Shown one piece after another: positions 1-7,484 of a stretch of DNA of 33,213 bases. A program made the position numbers and the translations under genes. The stretch spans positions 1 to 33,213 of the forward strand of contig NZ_JANZXN010000056.1 of the NCBI RefSeq assembly GCF_025629245.1, read 5' to 3'. The notes under the pieces were generated by a model. The model saw only the letters and a program-made list of their open reading frames with translations, did not search any database and had not been told where the DNA came from. Each line of letters begins with the position of its first letter. Position 1 is the first letter of the stretch. Source of the stretch: Natronobiforma cellulositropha (lineage in GTDB: Archaea > Halobacteriota > Halobacteria > Halobacteriales > Natrialbaceae).

Positions 1-83
1 CCTGGTTTGGACAATTCCGCGAACTCGTCCTCAAGTGCGCCGTCAGAAACATCGAACTCGCGCTCGACCGCTCAAACCCATGA
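1..83 (+). mobile_element. C-terminal end of a DDE transposase (IS5/ISH-like), cut by window edge
   Basis: An open frame entering from the left edge ends at TGA 81-83. Its last residues read WFGQFRELVLKCAVRNIEL and then a short tail. This is the kind of C-terminus found on haloarchaeal IS5-group transposases (W-[FY]-x-x-F-R-E-[IL]-V-L-K, followed by an amphipathic N-[IV]-E helix). Only 27 codons are visible, so the family call rests on recognising this tail. It converges on and overlaps the membrane-protein gene on the other strand by 12 bases, so the insertion probably lies inside or right at the end of that gene. No terminal inverted repeat could be identified from this side. Confidence 0.6.
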
Positions 84-587
84 ATTCAGGCGTCTAAACA
101 AGGCCGTCCCTGCAGCAATTGCTGGCCACTCAGTTCTCACATTCCAATCACTTATCCCTTGATGAATTAACAAGATTCCAAGTACGACAACTGCCCCTGC
201 CGTCTGGAGAACAAGATACTCCGTTGAATTTTCAAGAAGGGGAGGCACGATCTTCGTGATAATTCCAGAGATCATAGTCATCACGCCTATCCGGAAGAAT
301 AGTGTCCGGTCTTTCGATCCAAACAGGTGGCTGGCGGACTTGGCATACTCATCGCCCTGGTCGTACAGAAGTTCCGCTACAAACCCAATCAGAACACCTT
401 GAATTCCAAGTATAACTACCCAGCCCCATCCTGATAAGGCCCCCTCCATAAGTTGTAGAATTGAACTAACAGTTCTGATCTCAAAGTAGAGACCAAAAGT
501 AGTGAGGACAGAGACAACGAGAAAGTAGACTTGCCACGGTTTGTATTCGCTCTCTTCAACTTGGACATGGATGTCTTTTAGTTTCAT
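72..587 (-). CDS. Small multi-pass membrane protein, 3' end possibly altered by IS
   Basis: This is a 171-residue protein of unknown function. After a short polar N-terminus there are hydrophobic segments at about residues 19-40, 53-72, 97-116 and 125-145, so about four membrane helices are likely. A charged loop (YDQGDEYAKSASHLFGSKD) lies between helices two and three. No family was recognised. GC content is clearly lower than in the core genes to the right. The final codons overlap the transposase coding end on the opposite strand, so the last residues (about RRLNSWV) may be encoded by insertion-sequence DNA rather than by the original gene. A natural C-terminus is equally possible. The gene is not in an obvious operon. 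Confidence 0.6.
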   Translation of the reverse strand: MKLKDIHVQVEESEYKPWQVYFLVVSVLTTFGLYFEIRTVSSILQLMEGALSGWGWVVILGIQGVLIGFVAELLYDQGDEYAKSASHLFGSKDRTLFFRIGVMTMISGIITKIVPPLLENSTEYLVLQTAGAVVVLGILLIHQGISDWNVRTEWPAIAAGTALFRRLNSWV

Positions 588-964
588 CTATTATATTTTT
601 GATCTGCTCAAAGCATTTGCTTCTCTATCAACGTGAGACGGAAATTCATACAGCGAGGATTCGGGAAGCACATCGAAACGAGCACCAGTGTTACGGACAA
701 GGGAGTGATCTGATTGAGTCCAGATCGAAATCTCTGTTGACGTTTCACCCAATCCAGTTCCAGGTTCACCCTTGGAAGCCCCAACTGGAATGAGCGGAAC
801 CCAATTGAATTCGCTGCCGAGTTTTCGTCGCACAGATCATAGAGTCTTGAGCTTGTGAATTATACTTCCTCTGAGTGGCCAGTTGGTAACCACAAATCCG
901 TGGTTGGCACCCGACGACTCAGCGAATCACTCAAGATGATAGTAGTACTGATGGTTCATGGATC
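588..964. other. Gene-poor AT-rich spacer
   Basis: No protein or RNA gene is convincing here. Short open frames exist on both strands (one of 80 codons on the minus strand ends 3 bases before the membrane-protein start), but their composition is not that of a haloarchaeal acidic protein and they resemble nothing known. The spacer should hold the promoters of the two flanking, divergently transcribed genes. AT-rich runs near 588-600 and 855-870 are candidates, but neither sits at the expected leaderless distance. Confidence 0.4.
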
Positions 965-1558
965 ATGACTGGTACCAAACTGCCGGAGTTTATCGAACGT
1001 GAGGTCCTGCTTGACGTTACAACTGTTCAAGTTCCTGATGAGGCTCTCTTGAAGTGTTTCGTACGAGCAAACAAACCGTTTCTGAGCAAATCAGCTGTTG
1101 CCGAGATGTCTGATCTCAGCGACGAGGGTGCTCGGAAGCGACTGAATTCCCTGGTAGATCGGGGAGTATTATTGAGCGCGGACGCCGGGAAACAGACCAA
1201 AATCTACTGGCTCAATAATCCGCGATCACGTTGGCCAGTACCAAGTGACTTAGCAGGAGCCCCATCTAAGCTCGAGGAACCGATGGGTGAAACTGTGATA
1301 CGGATCAACCGCTTGACGACGTTCACGATGCTGTTCGCTGGAACCATCGCCAGCCTCTATGTCCTCGAGTGGATGAGTGGCCTCCAGATTACTGATGGAG
1401 TGTTTGAGGCCTCCTTAAACCCATCAGTAATGCCAGCACTCGCGTTCGGATTGCTGGCAATTGTATTTTATATTGCCCTCCAGACATCGCTGCAGGTAGA
1501 GAACGATGATGCGGGGTGGCCAACTATCCGGCGAGTGTATCGACGAATGACTAACTAG
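965..1558 (+). CDS. Winged-helix protein with two C-terminal membrane segments
   Basis: 197 residues. Residues about 25-95 form a winged helix-turn-helix: the segment KSAVAEMSDLSDEGARKRL followed by a recognition-helix/wing stretch (LVDRGVLLSADAGKQTKIYWL) resembles MarR/ArsR-like DNA-binding domains. Two hydrophobic stretches at about 116-136 and 150-172 should anchor it in the membrane, with the DNA-binding part in the cytoplasm. This architecture is common among uncharacterised haloarchaeal regulators near mobile DNA. The target is unknown; the divergent small membrane protein is a candidate partner only by position. The ATG start follows directly on a short AT-rich leader. GC is lower than in the core genes. 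Confidence 0.65.
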   Translation: MTGTKLPEFIEREVLLDVTTVQVPDEALLKCFVRANKPFLSKSAVAEMSDLSDEGARKRLNSLVDRGVLLSADAGKQTKIYWLNNPRSRWPVPSDLAGAPSKLEEPMGETVIRINRLTTFTMLFAGTIASLYVLEWMSGLQITDGVFEASLNPSVMPALAFGLLAIVFYIALQTSLQVENDDAGWPTIRRVYRRMTN

Positions 1559-1644
1559 ACTCCTCGGTAAAATACACTGGTCAGAAAGATTGGACTCGAT
1601 ATTGTAAAGTTCTGGATTGCGATAGAGACTATTTGTCACGGCCG

Positions 1645-1747
1645 AACCAGCCTCGAGCCCTCGGACCGCATCGCCCTGATCTTCGTCGACGCGGCCGCCG
1701 ACGAGCGCCTCCCCATCGAGTCGATGCCCGGCCACGAGTGCGAGTAA
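1645..1747 (+). pseudogene. Fragment of a second hemB copy (codons about 25-56)
   Basis: Bases 1645-1738 align without gaps to hemB bases 2631-2724 with 9 mismatches in 94 (hand alignment, about 90% identity), in the same orientation. In frame it reads SLEPSDRIALIFVDAAADE and then ends after PIESMPGHECE at TAA 1745-1747. The intact gene has the equivalent region at residues 26-56. Weaker similarity may extend left to about 1635, where the frame is lost. The fragment has no start codon and lacks all catalytic residues, so it cannot work. It lies 986 bp upstream of the matching part of the true gene, with the toxin-antitoxin pair between the two copies. Confidence 0.85.
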
Positions 1748-1748
1748 A

Positions 1749-2180
1749 TCAGATGATTGCGGGATCGATCCGGTCGACGACCCCGTCGAAATCGTCGTCG
1801 AAACTGAGGACGGCGTCGATGTCGTAGTGATCGACGAGTGTGACGATAGTTGCATCCGTGAAACTGAGCGATTGATCGTCGTATCGTTCGAAGGTGTCGA
1901 CTGTACGGCTGAAGACCGGTTCAGTCACGTACAGGAGATCGAATACGCGCGGGAACGGTTCGACACCACGGATCCGTTCCCCAACCCGTATCGCCGGTTC
2001 GATTCGTCCCGTCCGTTGACGAACCAAGGTGACGGTTTCGTCGTAGACGTACTCACTGGTGAAGAGACGGCCGTATTCGCCGGTCGTGATCGTCTCGAAC
2101 GCGTCGGTGGCGATACGGTGTCGTGGTGCATCTTCGTCGTGGTGCGCGTAGAAGACGTTCGTGTCGATGAAGAGGCTCAT
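1749..2180 (-). CDS. vapC: PIN-domain toxin of VapC type
   Basis: 143 residues spanning a complete PIN nuclease domain. Acidic residues of the Mg-dependent active site are visible: D6 in the opening SLFIDTNVF, E43/E48 in SEYVYDET, D109 in FTDAT, and D128-D132 near the end. VapC toxins are site-specific RNases, usually acting on tRNA or rRNA, held inactive by a co-transcribed antitoxin. The start codon overlaps the stop of the upstream antitoxin gene by four bases (ATGA), as expected for a translationally coupled toxin-antitoxin pair. The exact RNA target cannot be read from the sequence. The gene ends one base after the hemB remnant's stop codon, on the opposite strand. Confidence 0.85.
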   Translation of the reverse strand: MSLFIDTNVFYAHHDEDAPRHRIATDAFETITTGEYGRLFTSEYVYDETVTLVRQRTGRIEPAIRVGERIRGVEPFPRVFDLLYVTEPVFSRTVDTFERYDDQSLSFTDATIVTLVDHYDIDAVLSFDDDFDGVVDRIDPAII

Positions 2181-2464
2181 TCGAGTTCAGAGCCGTACAG
2201 CGCCTCGTCGATCTCGTCTTCAGTCACAGGGTTTCCGGATGCGACGGTCCCCGAGAGAAACTGCTCGATCTCGTCTTCGGAGAGCCCGTCCCACTCCTCG
2301 CGAAACGAATCGATGAACGACGAGTGCGAGTCGTATGCTGTATCGACGAGCTGTTTTAATATCTCCTGTTGCGTCACCTTTCGTCCGGTCTCGAGTTTGA
2401 TTTCTGCTTGGAGGCGTTCGATGCGGTCTTTCGTCTGTTCGTCCATCTTCACGGAGGTCGACAT
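2177..2464 (-). CDS. vapB: Antitoxin of VapB type (ribbon-helix-helix-like)
   Basis: 95 residues. The N-terminal part (TSVKMDEQTKDRIERLQ, then KVTQQEILKQLVDTA) looks like a short beta strand plus two helices, as in CopG/ribbon-helix-helix DNA-binding antitoxins. The acidic C-terminal half (about residues 50-95) would wrap and inhibit the toxin. It is first in a two-gene operon and overlaps vapC by four bases. A candidate autoregulatory site and TATA element lie just upstream. The family is inferred from fold pattern and neighbour, since antitoxin sequences diverge fast. Confidence 0.75.
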   Translation of the reverse strand: MSTSVKMDEQTKDRIERLQAEIKLETGRKVTQQEILKQLVDTAYDSHSSFIDSFREEWDGLSEDEIEQFLSGTVASGNPVTEDEIDEALYGSELE

Positions 2465-2480
2465 AGATACAGATACACTC

Positions 2481-2504
2481 AGTAGAGAAGTAAACGTTTC
2501 TACT
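2481..2504 (-). promoter_or_regulatory. Candidate vapBC promoter with inverted-repeat operator
   Basis: An inverted repeat AGTAGA-N12-TCTACT encloses the palindrome AAACGTTT (2492-2499). On the minus strand the sequence GTTTACTT is centred about 27 bases before the vapB ATG, where a TATA box for a leaderless mRNA belongs. An operator overlapping TATA would fit the usual autorepression by the antitoxin-toxin complex. This is inferred from position and symmetry only. Confidence 0.45.
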
Positions 2505-2559
2505 GGCTCGGACGCCGAGCGTGCGAGGCGCTTTTCGTCCCGCTGACGAATACGGGTGT

Positions 2560-3567
2560 ATGGACGACTACTCGCTCACCCACCGGCCGCGTCGCCTCCG
2601 ACAGGACCGCATCCGGGGACTGGTCAGCGAAACCAGCCTCGAGCCCTCGGACCTCATCGCTCCCGTCTTCGTCGACGCGACGGCCGACGAGCGCATCCCC
2701 ATCGAGTCGATGCCCGGCCAGGAGCGCGTCCCGCTCGCCGAGGCGGTCGCCCGCGTCGAGGAGGTCCTCGAGACCGGCGTCGAGGCCGTCATGCTCTTCG
2801 GCATTCCCGAGTCGAAAGACGCCGAGGGGACCCGCGCCTGGGCCGAGGACGGCGTGATCCAGGAGGCGACCCGCCGCATCACCACGGAGACCGACGCCTA
2901 CGTCCTCACCGACGTCTGTCTGTGTGAGTACACCGACCACGGCCACTGCGGCCCGCTCGAGGACGGACTCGGCGAGGGCCACAGCCACGCGACGCTCACC
3001 GTCGACAACGACGCGACGCTCGAGCGCCTCGAGCGGATCGCCGTCTCGCACGCACGCGCGGGTGCGGATATGCTCGCGCCGAGCGGGATGATGGACGGAA
3101 TGGTGGGGGCGATGCGGTCGGCGCTGGACCGCGAGGGGTTCGAGCACCTGCCGATCATGAGCTACGCCGCGAAGTACGAGAGCGCCTTCTACGGGCCGTT
3201 TCGCGACGCCGCCGACGGCGCACCCGCCTTCGGCAACCGCCGCCACTACCAGATGGACCCCGCGAACGCGCGCGAGGCGCTCCGGGAAGTCCGCCTCGAC
3301 GTCGAGCAGGGTGCGGACGTGCTGATGGTCAAACCCGCCCTGCCCTACCTCGACATCGTCGCCGCGCTGCGTCGGGAGTTCGACCACCCCATCGCGGCCT
3401 ACAACGTCTCCGGCGAGTACGCCATGCTCCACGCCGCCGCGGAGAAGGGCTGGCTGGATCTGGAGGCAGTCGCCCACGAGTCGCTCCTCTCGATCAAGCG
3501 CGCGGGTGCGGACCTCATTCTGACCTACTTCGCAGAACAAATCGCGGCCGACCTCGGCCACGGCTGA
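2560..3567 (+). CDS. hemB: Porphobilinogen synthase (delta-aminolevulinate dehydratase)
   Basis: This cytoplasmic enzyme condenses two 5-aminolevulinate molecules to porphobilinogen. 335 residues, full length for the family. Visible features are the zinc-binding cysteines C120, C122 and C130 in the DVCLCEYTDHGHCG stretch, and the two active-site lysines K205 (SYAAKYESAF) and K258 (MVKPALPYLDIV, the Schiff-base lysine). The ATG at 2560 gives the expected N-terminus (MDDYSLTHRPRRLRQD); an in-frame upstream codon at 2521 would add residues that do not fit the family. It belongs functionally with hemL and hemC-hemD in this window. Part of its 5' region is duplicated at 1645-1738. A weak T-rich element near 2531-2537 could be its TATA box. 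Confidence 0.97.
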   Translation: MDDYSLTHRPRRLRQDRIRGLVSETSLEPSDLIAPVFVDATADERIPIESMPGQERVPLAEAVARVEEVLETGVEAVMLFGIPESKDAEGTRAWAEDGVIQEATRRITTETDAYVLTDVCLCEYTDHGHCGPLEDGLGEGHSHATLTVDNDATLERLERIAVSHARAGADMLAPSGMMDGMVGAMRSALDREGFEHLPIMSYAAKYESAFYGPFRDAADGAPAFGNRRHYQMDPANAREALREVRLDVEQGADVLMVKPALPYLDIVAALRREFDHPIAAYNVSGEYAMLHAAAEKGWLDLEAVAHESLLSIKRAGADLILTYFAEQIAADLGHG

Positions 3568-4031
3568 GCACCCCCTCGAGTCCGAACGCGACGCCGGGTG
3601 TCGAATCGTCACACACGAGCGCTACGAGCGGCGGCCGGGTTGGCCGTTCGTCCACTCGGACGGCCGCTCGAGGGAGACGGTGACAATATCTGCCGCGCGC
3701 GAGCAACAGTCGTCCGGTTCCCGCGCCAGGACGGCGGTATTTCTCCCCACAGGCCGGAACGGTGGTCTACGTTCGTCCAATGTATAAGCGCCGGTCGTAA
3801 ACCACCTGTGTGATCGATGCCCTTATACAAACAAAGGATGCCTTATATTCGTTCGATCGTCCCTCGTAGACACCCACAACCAGCCGTTTGTCAACGCTAA
3901 CCCTTATATGGAACTGAACGCTCGTACTCGAACGTGAATTGGATGACAATCACAAGTCAACAGCGTCCCACAGTGGACGTTCGTAGGGGGAATCGCGTTA
4001 CGAGTGAAACGAGTACGGAGGTGTCGGCCGA
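3568..4031. promoter_or_regulatory. Long leader region of the ammonium transporter with repeated CTTATA motifs
   Basis: No gene was found in this 464-base spacer. From 3780 to 3910 it turns AT-rich and carries CCTTATA at 3821, 3841 and 3902 (spacings 20 and 61 bases, close to whole helical turns). An inverted copy, TGTATAAG, at 3781-3788 mirrors CTTATACA at 3822-3829. Any of the CTTATA elements could serve as TATA box, implying a leader of 100 bases or more before the transporter. Repeated and mirrored promoter-like elements suggest more than one start site or a regulator binding here. Nitrogen control would be the obvious guess. Confidence 0.45.
4017..4023 (+). promoter_or_regulatory. Shine-Dalgarno site of the Amt-PII gene
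   Basis: GGAGGTG ends eight bases before ATG 4032 and is complementary to the 3' end of archaeal 16S rRNA. Most genes here look leaderless, so this site fixes the start and supports a leadered mRNA. Confidence 0.7.
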
Positions 4032-5753
4032 ATGATCGAGACCGCCGTGTTGCAGGCGACCGAGGCCGACCTCGAGGCCCTGGTCAACGGCATCAACATG
4101 ACCTGGTGGCTGACCGTCACCTTCCTGATCTTCTTCATGCACGCGGGCTTCGCGATGCTCGAGGCGGGGCAGGTCCGCTCGAAGAACGTCGCGAACCAGC
4201 TGACGAAGAACATGCTGACCTGGGCGGTCGGCATCCTCGTCTTCTTCGTCATCGGGATGGGGCTGTCGAACAACGTCGGTGCCCTACTCGGTGGTGGGGA
4301 GACCGGTTCCTGGACGATGTTCGGCGCGGACCCGAGCATCGGGATGACCGAGTGGCTGTTCAGCGCCGTCTTCGCGATGACCGCCGCCACCATCGTCTCC
4401 GGTGCGGTGGCGGGACGTGCGAAACTCCGCGCGTACATCGGGTACACGTTCTTGCTCGCCGCGCTGATCTACCCGGTCGTCGCCGCGATGGTCTGGTACG
4501 GTGGTGACCCACCAATCCTCGCCGCCATGGGCTTCGAGGACTTCGCGGGCGGGATGGTCGTCCACGGCGTCGGCGGTATCGCTGGCCTGACCGCCGCTTG
4601 GATCATCGGCGCGCGGATCGGGCGCTTCAACGAGGACGGCTCGGCGAACGTCATCCCCGGCCACTCGATGACCTTCGCCGTCCTCGGGACGCTGATCCTC
4701 TGTTTCGGCTGGTTCGGCTTCAACGTCGGGACGGCCGCAACCGTCGTCAGCTACGACGGTGGCAGTGTCATGCTCGGTGACTTCACCGTCGTCGGCCGCG
4801 TCGCCGCCGTCACCGCCCTCGGGATGGGTCTCGGGGCGATCGGTGCAGGCGGCGTCTCGTGGTGGATGAACGGGAAGGTCGACACCCTGTACGTCGCCAA
4901 CGGCATGCTCGCCGGTCTCGTCGGCGTCACCGGCCCGACCAACCTCATCACGCCGATGGGTGCGATCGCGATCGGACTGCTGGCCGGTGCACAGCTGCCG
5001 ATCGTGTTCACGTTCGTCGAGAAGTACCTCAAGATCGACGACGTCTGTGCGGTGTTCCCGGTCCACGGGAGCGCAGGCATGCTCGGTCTCATCATCTACC
5101 CGCTGTGGTCCGTCAACGGAACCGTCGTCGGTGGCGGTCTCGTCGCCGGCGGCGTCTTCTCGATCGAAGCCGGACAGTTCGTCCCACAGATCGTCGGCGT
5201 CGCCGTGATCACGGTCTGGACGGTGCTCGCGACCGCCGCCGTCTGGGGCGCGTTCAAGGCCATCGGTCAGGCACGCGTCACACCCGAACACGAACACGAC
5301 GGTCTCGACGTCGCCGAACACGGCGTCGACACCTACCCCGAGTTCGGCCAGACCGACATCGTCTCCGACGGCGGACGCGAGATCCGCACCGACGGCGGCG
5401 AGAGCGAGGCCGAACTCAAGATGGTCACCGCGATCATCCGCCCCGACCGCCTCGGCGCGGTCAAGCGCGCACTCGCCGAAACCGGCGCGCCCTCGCTCAC
5501 CGTCACCAACGTCTCCGGCCGTGGCTCCCAGCCCGCGAAGAAAGGCCAGTGGCGCGGTGAGGAGTACACCGTCGACCTCCACCAGAAGGTCAAGATCGAC
5601 TGCGTCGTCGCCGACATCCCCGCCGAAGACGTCGTCGACGCGATCCGCGACGCCGCCAACACCGGCGAACCCGGCGACGGCAAGATCTTCGTCCTCCCGG
5701 TCGACGGTGCCTACCAGGTCCGCACCGGCAAGAGCGGCACGGACGCGGTCTGA
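4032..5753 (+). CDS. Ammonium transporter fused to a PII (GlnK) regulatory domain
   Basis: 573 residues. Residues 1-415 are a complete Amt/AmtB/Rh channel with about 11 membrane helices and an opening like other haloarchaeal Amt proteins. The pore's twin histidines are present as H178 (VVHGVGG) and H345 (FPVHGSAG). A hydrophilic linker (about 415-460) leads to residues 461-573, a whole PII protein: start [22 protein letters not shown]-loop with RGEEYTVDL (Y512 corresponds to the conserved T-loop tyrosine), and the ATP-binding B-loop [10 protein letters not shown] (548-557). PII proteins normally are separate trimers that plug Amt trimers when 2-oxoglutarate is low. Here sensor and channel are one chain, so gating may be intramolecular. 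There is no stop codon or frameshift between the parts. Confidence 0.93.
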   Translation: MIETAVLQATEADLEALVNGINMTWWLTVTFLIFFMHAGFAMLEAGQVRSKNVANQLTKNMLTWAVGILVFFVIGMGLSNNVGALLGGGETGSWTMFGADPSIGMTEWLFSAVFAMTAATIVSGAVAGRAKLRAYIGYTFLLAALIYPVVAAMVWYGGDPPILAAMGFEDFAGGMVVHGVGGIAGLTAAWIIGARIGRFNEDGSANVIPGHSMTFAVLGTLILCFGWFGFNVGTAATVVSYDGGSVMLGDFTVVGRVAAVTALGMGLGAIGAGGVSWWMNGKVDTLYVANGMLAGLVGVTGPTNLITPMGAIAIGLLAGAQLPIVFTFVEKYLKIDDVCAVFPVHGSAGMLGLIIYPLWSVNGTVVGGGLVAGGVFSIEAGQFVPQIVGVAVITVWTVLATAAVWGAFKAIGQARVTPEHEHDGLDVAEHGVDTYPEFGQTDIVSDGGREIRTDGGESEAELKMVTAIIRPDRLGAVKRALAETGAPSLTVTNVSGRGSQPAKKGQWRGEEYTVDLHQKVKIDCVVADIPAEDVVDAIRDAANTGEPGDGKIFVLPVDGAYQVRTGKSGTDAV

Positions 5754-5810
5754 TCTCGCTCGCATCCGCTGTGTGAACCCGGCTCGCCCCCTCGCGGGCG
5801 ACGGTCGACA

Positions 5811-5821
5811 CACGCGTTTTT
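5811..5821 (+). terminator. Possible T-run terminator after Amt-PII
   Basis: A run of five T (5817-5821) follows a GC-rich stretch about 60 bases after the Amt-PII stop. Archaeal termination often uses such U-rich tracts; this one is short, so the call is weak. Confidence 0.3.
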
Positions 5822-5949
5822 CTCGAGCGCTCTCTCTTCGAAGCGATCTCCGTCACCGCGAGCGATGGCTCGAGCGTGCTCGCACCGGCCGACCACTCGA
5901 GCGGACGACCTCGGTACTACTTTGAACACGGCTGTCTAAGAGCCGCGGT

Positions 5950-7296
5950 ATGAACCACGAGCACTCACGCACCCTGTACGACCGTGCGCTCTCGGTGATG
6001 CCCGGCGGCGTCAACTCCGCGGTCCGGGCGGCCGTCGAACCCTACCCGCTGTTCGTCAGGAAGGGGGTCGGCGGCCACGTCATCGACGCCGACGGCAACC
6101 GCTTCGTCGACTGGGTGATGGGTCTCGGGCCGCTGTTGCTCGGCCACGACCTGCCCGAATCCGTCCAGGCGGCGATCCAGCGCACCACGAGCGAGGGACC
6201 GATGTACGGCATGCCGACCGAAGTCGAGATCGACCTCGCGGAGTTCGTCGTCCGCCACGTCCCGAGCGTCGAGAAGATCCGCTTCGTCAACTCCGGCACC
6301 GAGGCGACGGTCTCCGCGGTCCGCCTCGCCCGCGGCTACACCGGCCGGAACAAGATCGTCATCATGGAAGGCGGCTACCACGGCGCTCAGGAGTCGACGC
6401 TCGTAGAGGGCGACACCGAGAACCCCCGTCCCTCCTCGGCAGGCATCCCTCAGAGCTTCGCCGAACACACCCTCCGCGTCCCCTTCAACGACGCCGAGGC
6501 GATGACCGCCCTCTTCGAGGACCACGGCGAGGAGATCGCCGCCGTGATGACCGAACCCATCCTCGGCAACTACGGCATCGTCCACCCCGTCCCCGGCTAC
6601 CTCGAGTTCCTCCGCGAGATCACCGACGAACACGGTGCGCTGCTCGTCTTCGACGAGGTCATCACCGGCTTCCGCGTCGGCGGTCTCGGCTGTGCTCAGA
6701 GTCACTTCGGCGTCACGCCCGACCTGACCACCTTCGGGAAGATCATCGGCGGCGGCTTCCCCGTCGGCGCCATCGGCGGCCGCGCCGAGATCATCGAACA
6801 CTTCGCCCCCGTCGGCGACGTCTTCCAGGCGGGCACCTTCTCCGGCCACCCCGTCACGATGGCCGCCGGACTCGAGACGCTCCAGTTCGCCGCCGAACAC
6901 GACGTCCACGAACACGTCCACGCCCTCGGCGACCGCCTGCGCGAGGGACTCAGTGAGATCGTCGCCGACCAGGCCCCGAACTACACCGTCGTCGGCACGG
7001 CCGACATGTTCAAAGTCGTCTTCACGCGCGAGGGACCGGGTGCGAACGGTCTCGAGGGCGTGTGCAGCGGCGGCTGTCGCCAGGACCCCGACTGCGCGCG
7101 CTACGACTACTGTCCGAAAAACGGCGGCGACGTCACCCGCGCCGAGACCGAACGCTGGCGACGGCTCTTCTGGGGCCGGATGAAAGAACAGGGCATCCTC
7201 CTCAGCCAGAACCAGTTCGAGAGCCAGTTCGTCAGCTACGCCCACACCGACGCCGACGTCGAGGAGACGCTCGAGGCCTACAAAGAGGCGCTGTAG
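5950..7296 (+). CDS. hemL: Glutamate-1-semialdehyde 2,1-aminomutase
   Basis: This PLP enzyme turns glutamate-1-semialdehyde into 5-aminolevulinate, the step before HemB, in the cytoplasm. 448 residues. The class-III aminotransferase pattern is clear: D235 in [12 protein letters not shown] and the PLP lysine K264 in [17 protein letters not shown]. Near residues 372-388 there is an inserted cysteine cluster, C-x3-C-x5-C-x5-C (C372, C376, C382, C388), absent from bacterial HemL. I recall similar inserts in other haloarchaeal HemL proteins. Its spacing suggests a metal site, but no function is established. The start [13 protein letters not shown] matches the family. It stands alone, separated by about 190 bases from each neighbour. 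Confidence 0.97.
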   Translation: MNHEHSRTLYDRALSVMPGGVNSAVRAAVEPYPLFVRKGVGGHVIDADGNRFVDWVMGLGPLLLGHDLPESVQAAIQRTTSEGPMYGMPTEVEIDLAEFVVRHVPSVEKIRFVNSGTEATVSAVRLARGYTGRNKIVIMEGGYHGAQESTLVEGDTENPRPSSAGIPQSFAEHTLRVPFNDAEAMTALFEDHGEEIAAVMTEPILGNYGIVHPVPGYLEFLREITDEHGALLVFDEVITGFRVGGLGCAQSHFGVTPDLTTFGKIIGGGFPVGAIGGRAEIIEHFAPVGDVFQAGTFSGHPVTMAAGLETLQFAAEHDVHEHVHALGDRLREGLSEIVADQAPNYTVVGTADMFKVVFTREGPGANGLEGVCSGGCRQDPDCARYDYCPKNGGDVTRAETERWRRLFWGRMKEQGILLSQNQFESQFVSYAHTDADVEETLEAYKEAL

Positions 7297-7347
7297 CGGC
7301 GCTCGGGGAATTCTCGGCGTGGTGAACGTGGAGACGTGAGGTTCGAA

Positions 7348-7432
7348 CACGGAATTCCGTGCGGGGGGTTGTCACTCCCGACTGAGACGTCACGATGCCC
7401 ACCGACAGGGAGGACGGTTTGCTCCCCTGTCG
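7348..7432. repeat. Perfect palindrome plus hairpin between hemL and the toxin gene
   Basis: CACGGAATTCCGTG at 7348-7361 is a perfect 14-bp palindrome. CGACAGGG (7403-7410) and CCCTGTCG (7425-7432) form an 8-bp hairpin with a 14-base loop. A tandem CTAAGACG duplicate lies just before the toxin ATG. The hairpin could end hemL transcription or act on the toxin promoter; no clear TATA box was found for the toxin. Confidence 0.4.
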
Positions 7433-7484
7433 ACGAGCGTCAGGTGGTCCCGTATCTGGCGAAAACAACTAAGACGCTAAGACG

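Noticed and set aside
591-833. 80-codon minus-strand frame ending 3 bases before the small membrane protein
   Set aside because: The spacing would suit an operon, but the composition is not typical of haloarchaeal proteins, no motif is visible, and no promoter was found.
1749-2559. vapBC plus hemB fragment as a site-specific integrative element
   Set aside because: No integrase, tRNA target or att-like short core was found; the 94-bp imperfect repeat fits homologous recombination better.
4284-5813. Long open frame (about 500 codons) antisense to Amt-PII
   Set aside because: It mirrors the codon pattern of the true gene in GC-rich DNA; the protein is a low-complexity Asp/Glu/Arg/Gly string with no domain. 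The same applies to the long antisense frames opposite hemL, the DHH nuclease, the sulfatase and the second dehydrogenase-DapA pair.
7341-7361. GGTTCGAAC resembling a tRNA T-arm after hemL
   Set aside because: No matching acceptor, D or anticodon arms could be folded around it; the neighbouring sequence is a plain palindrome.
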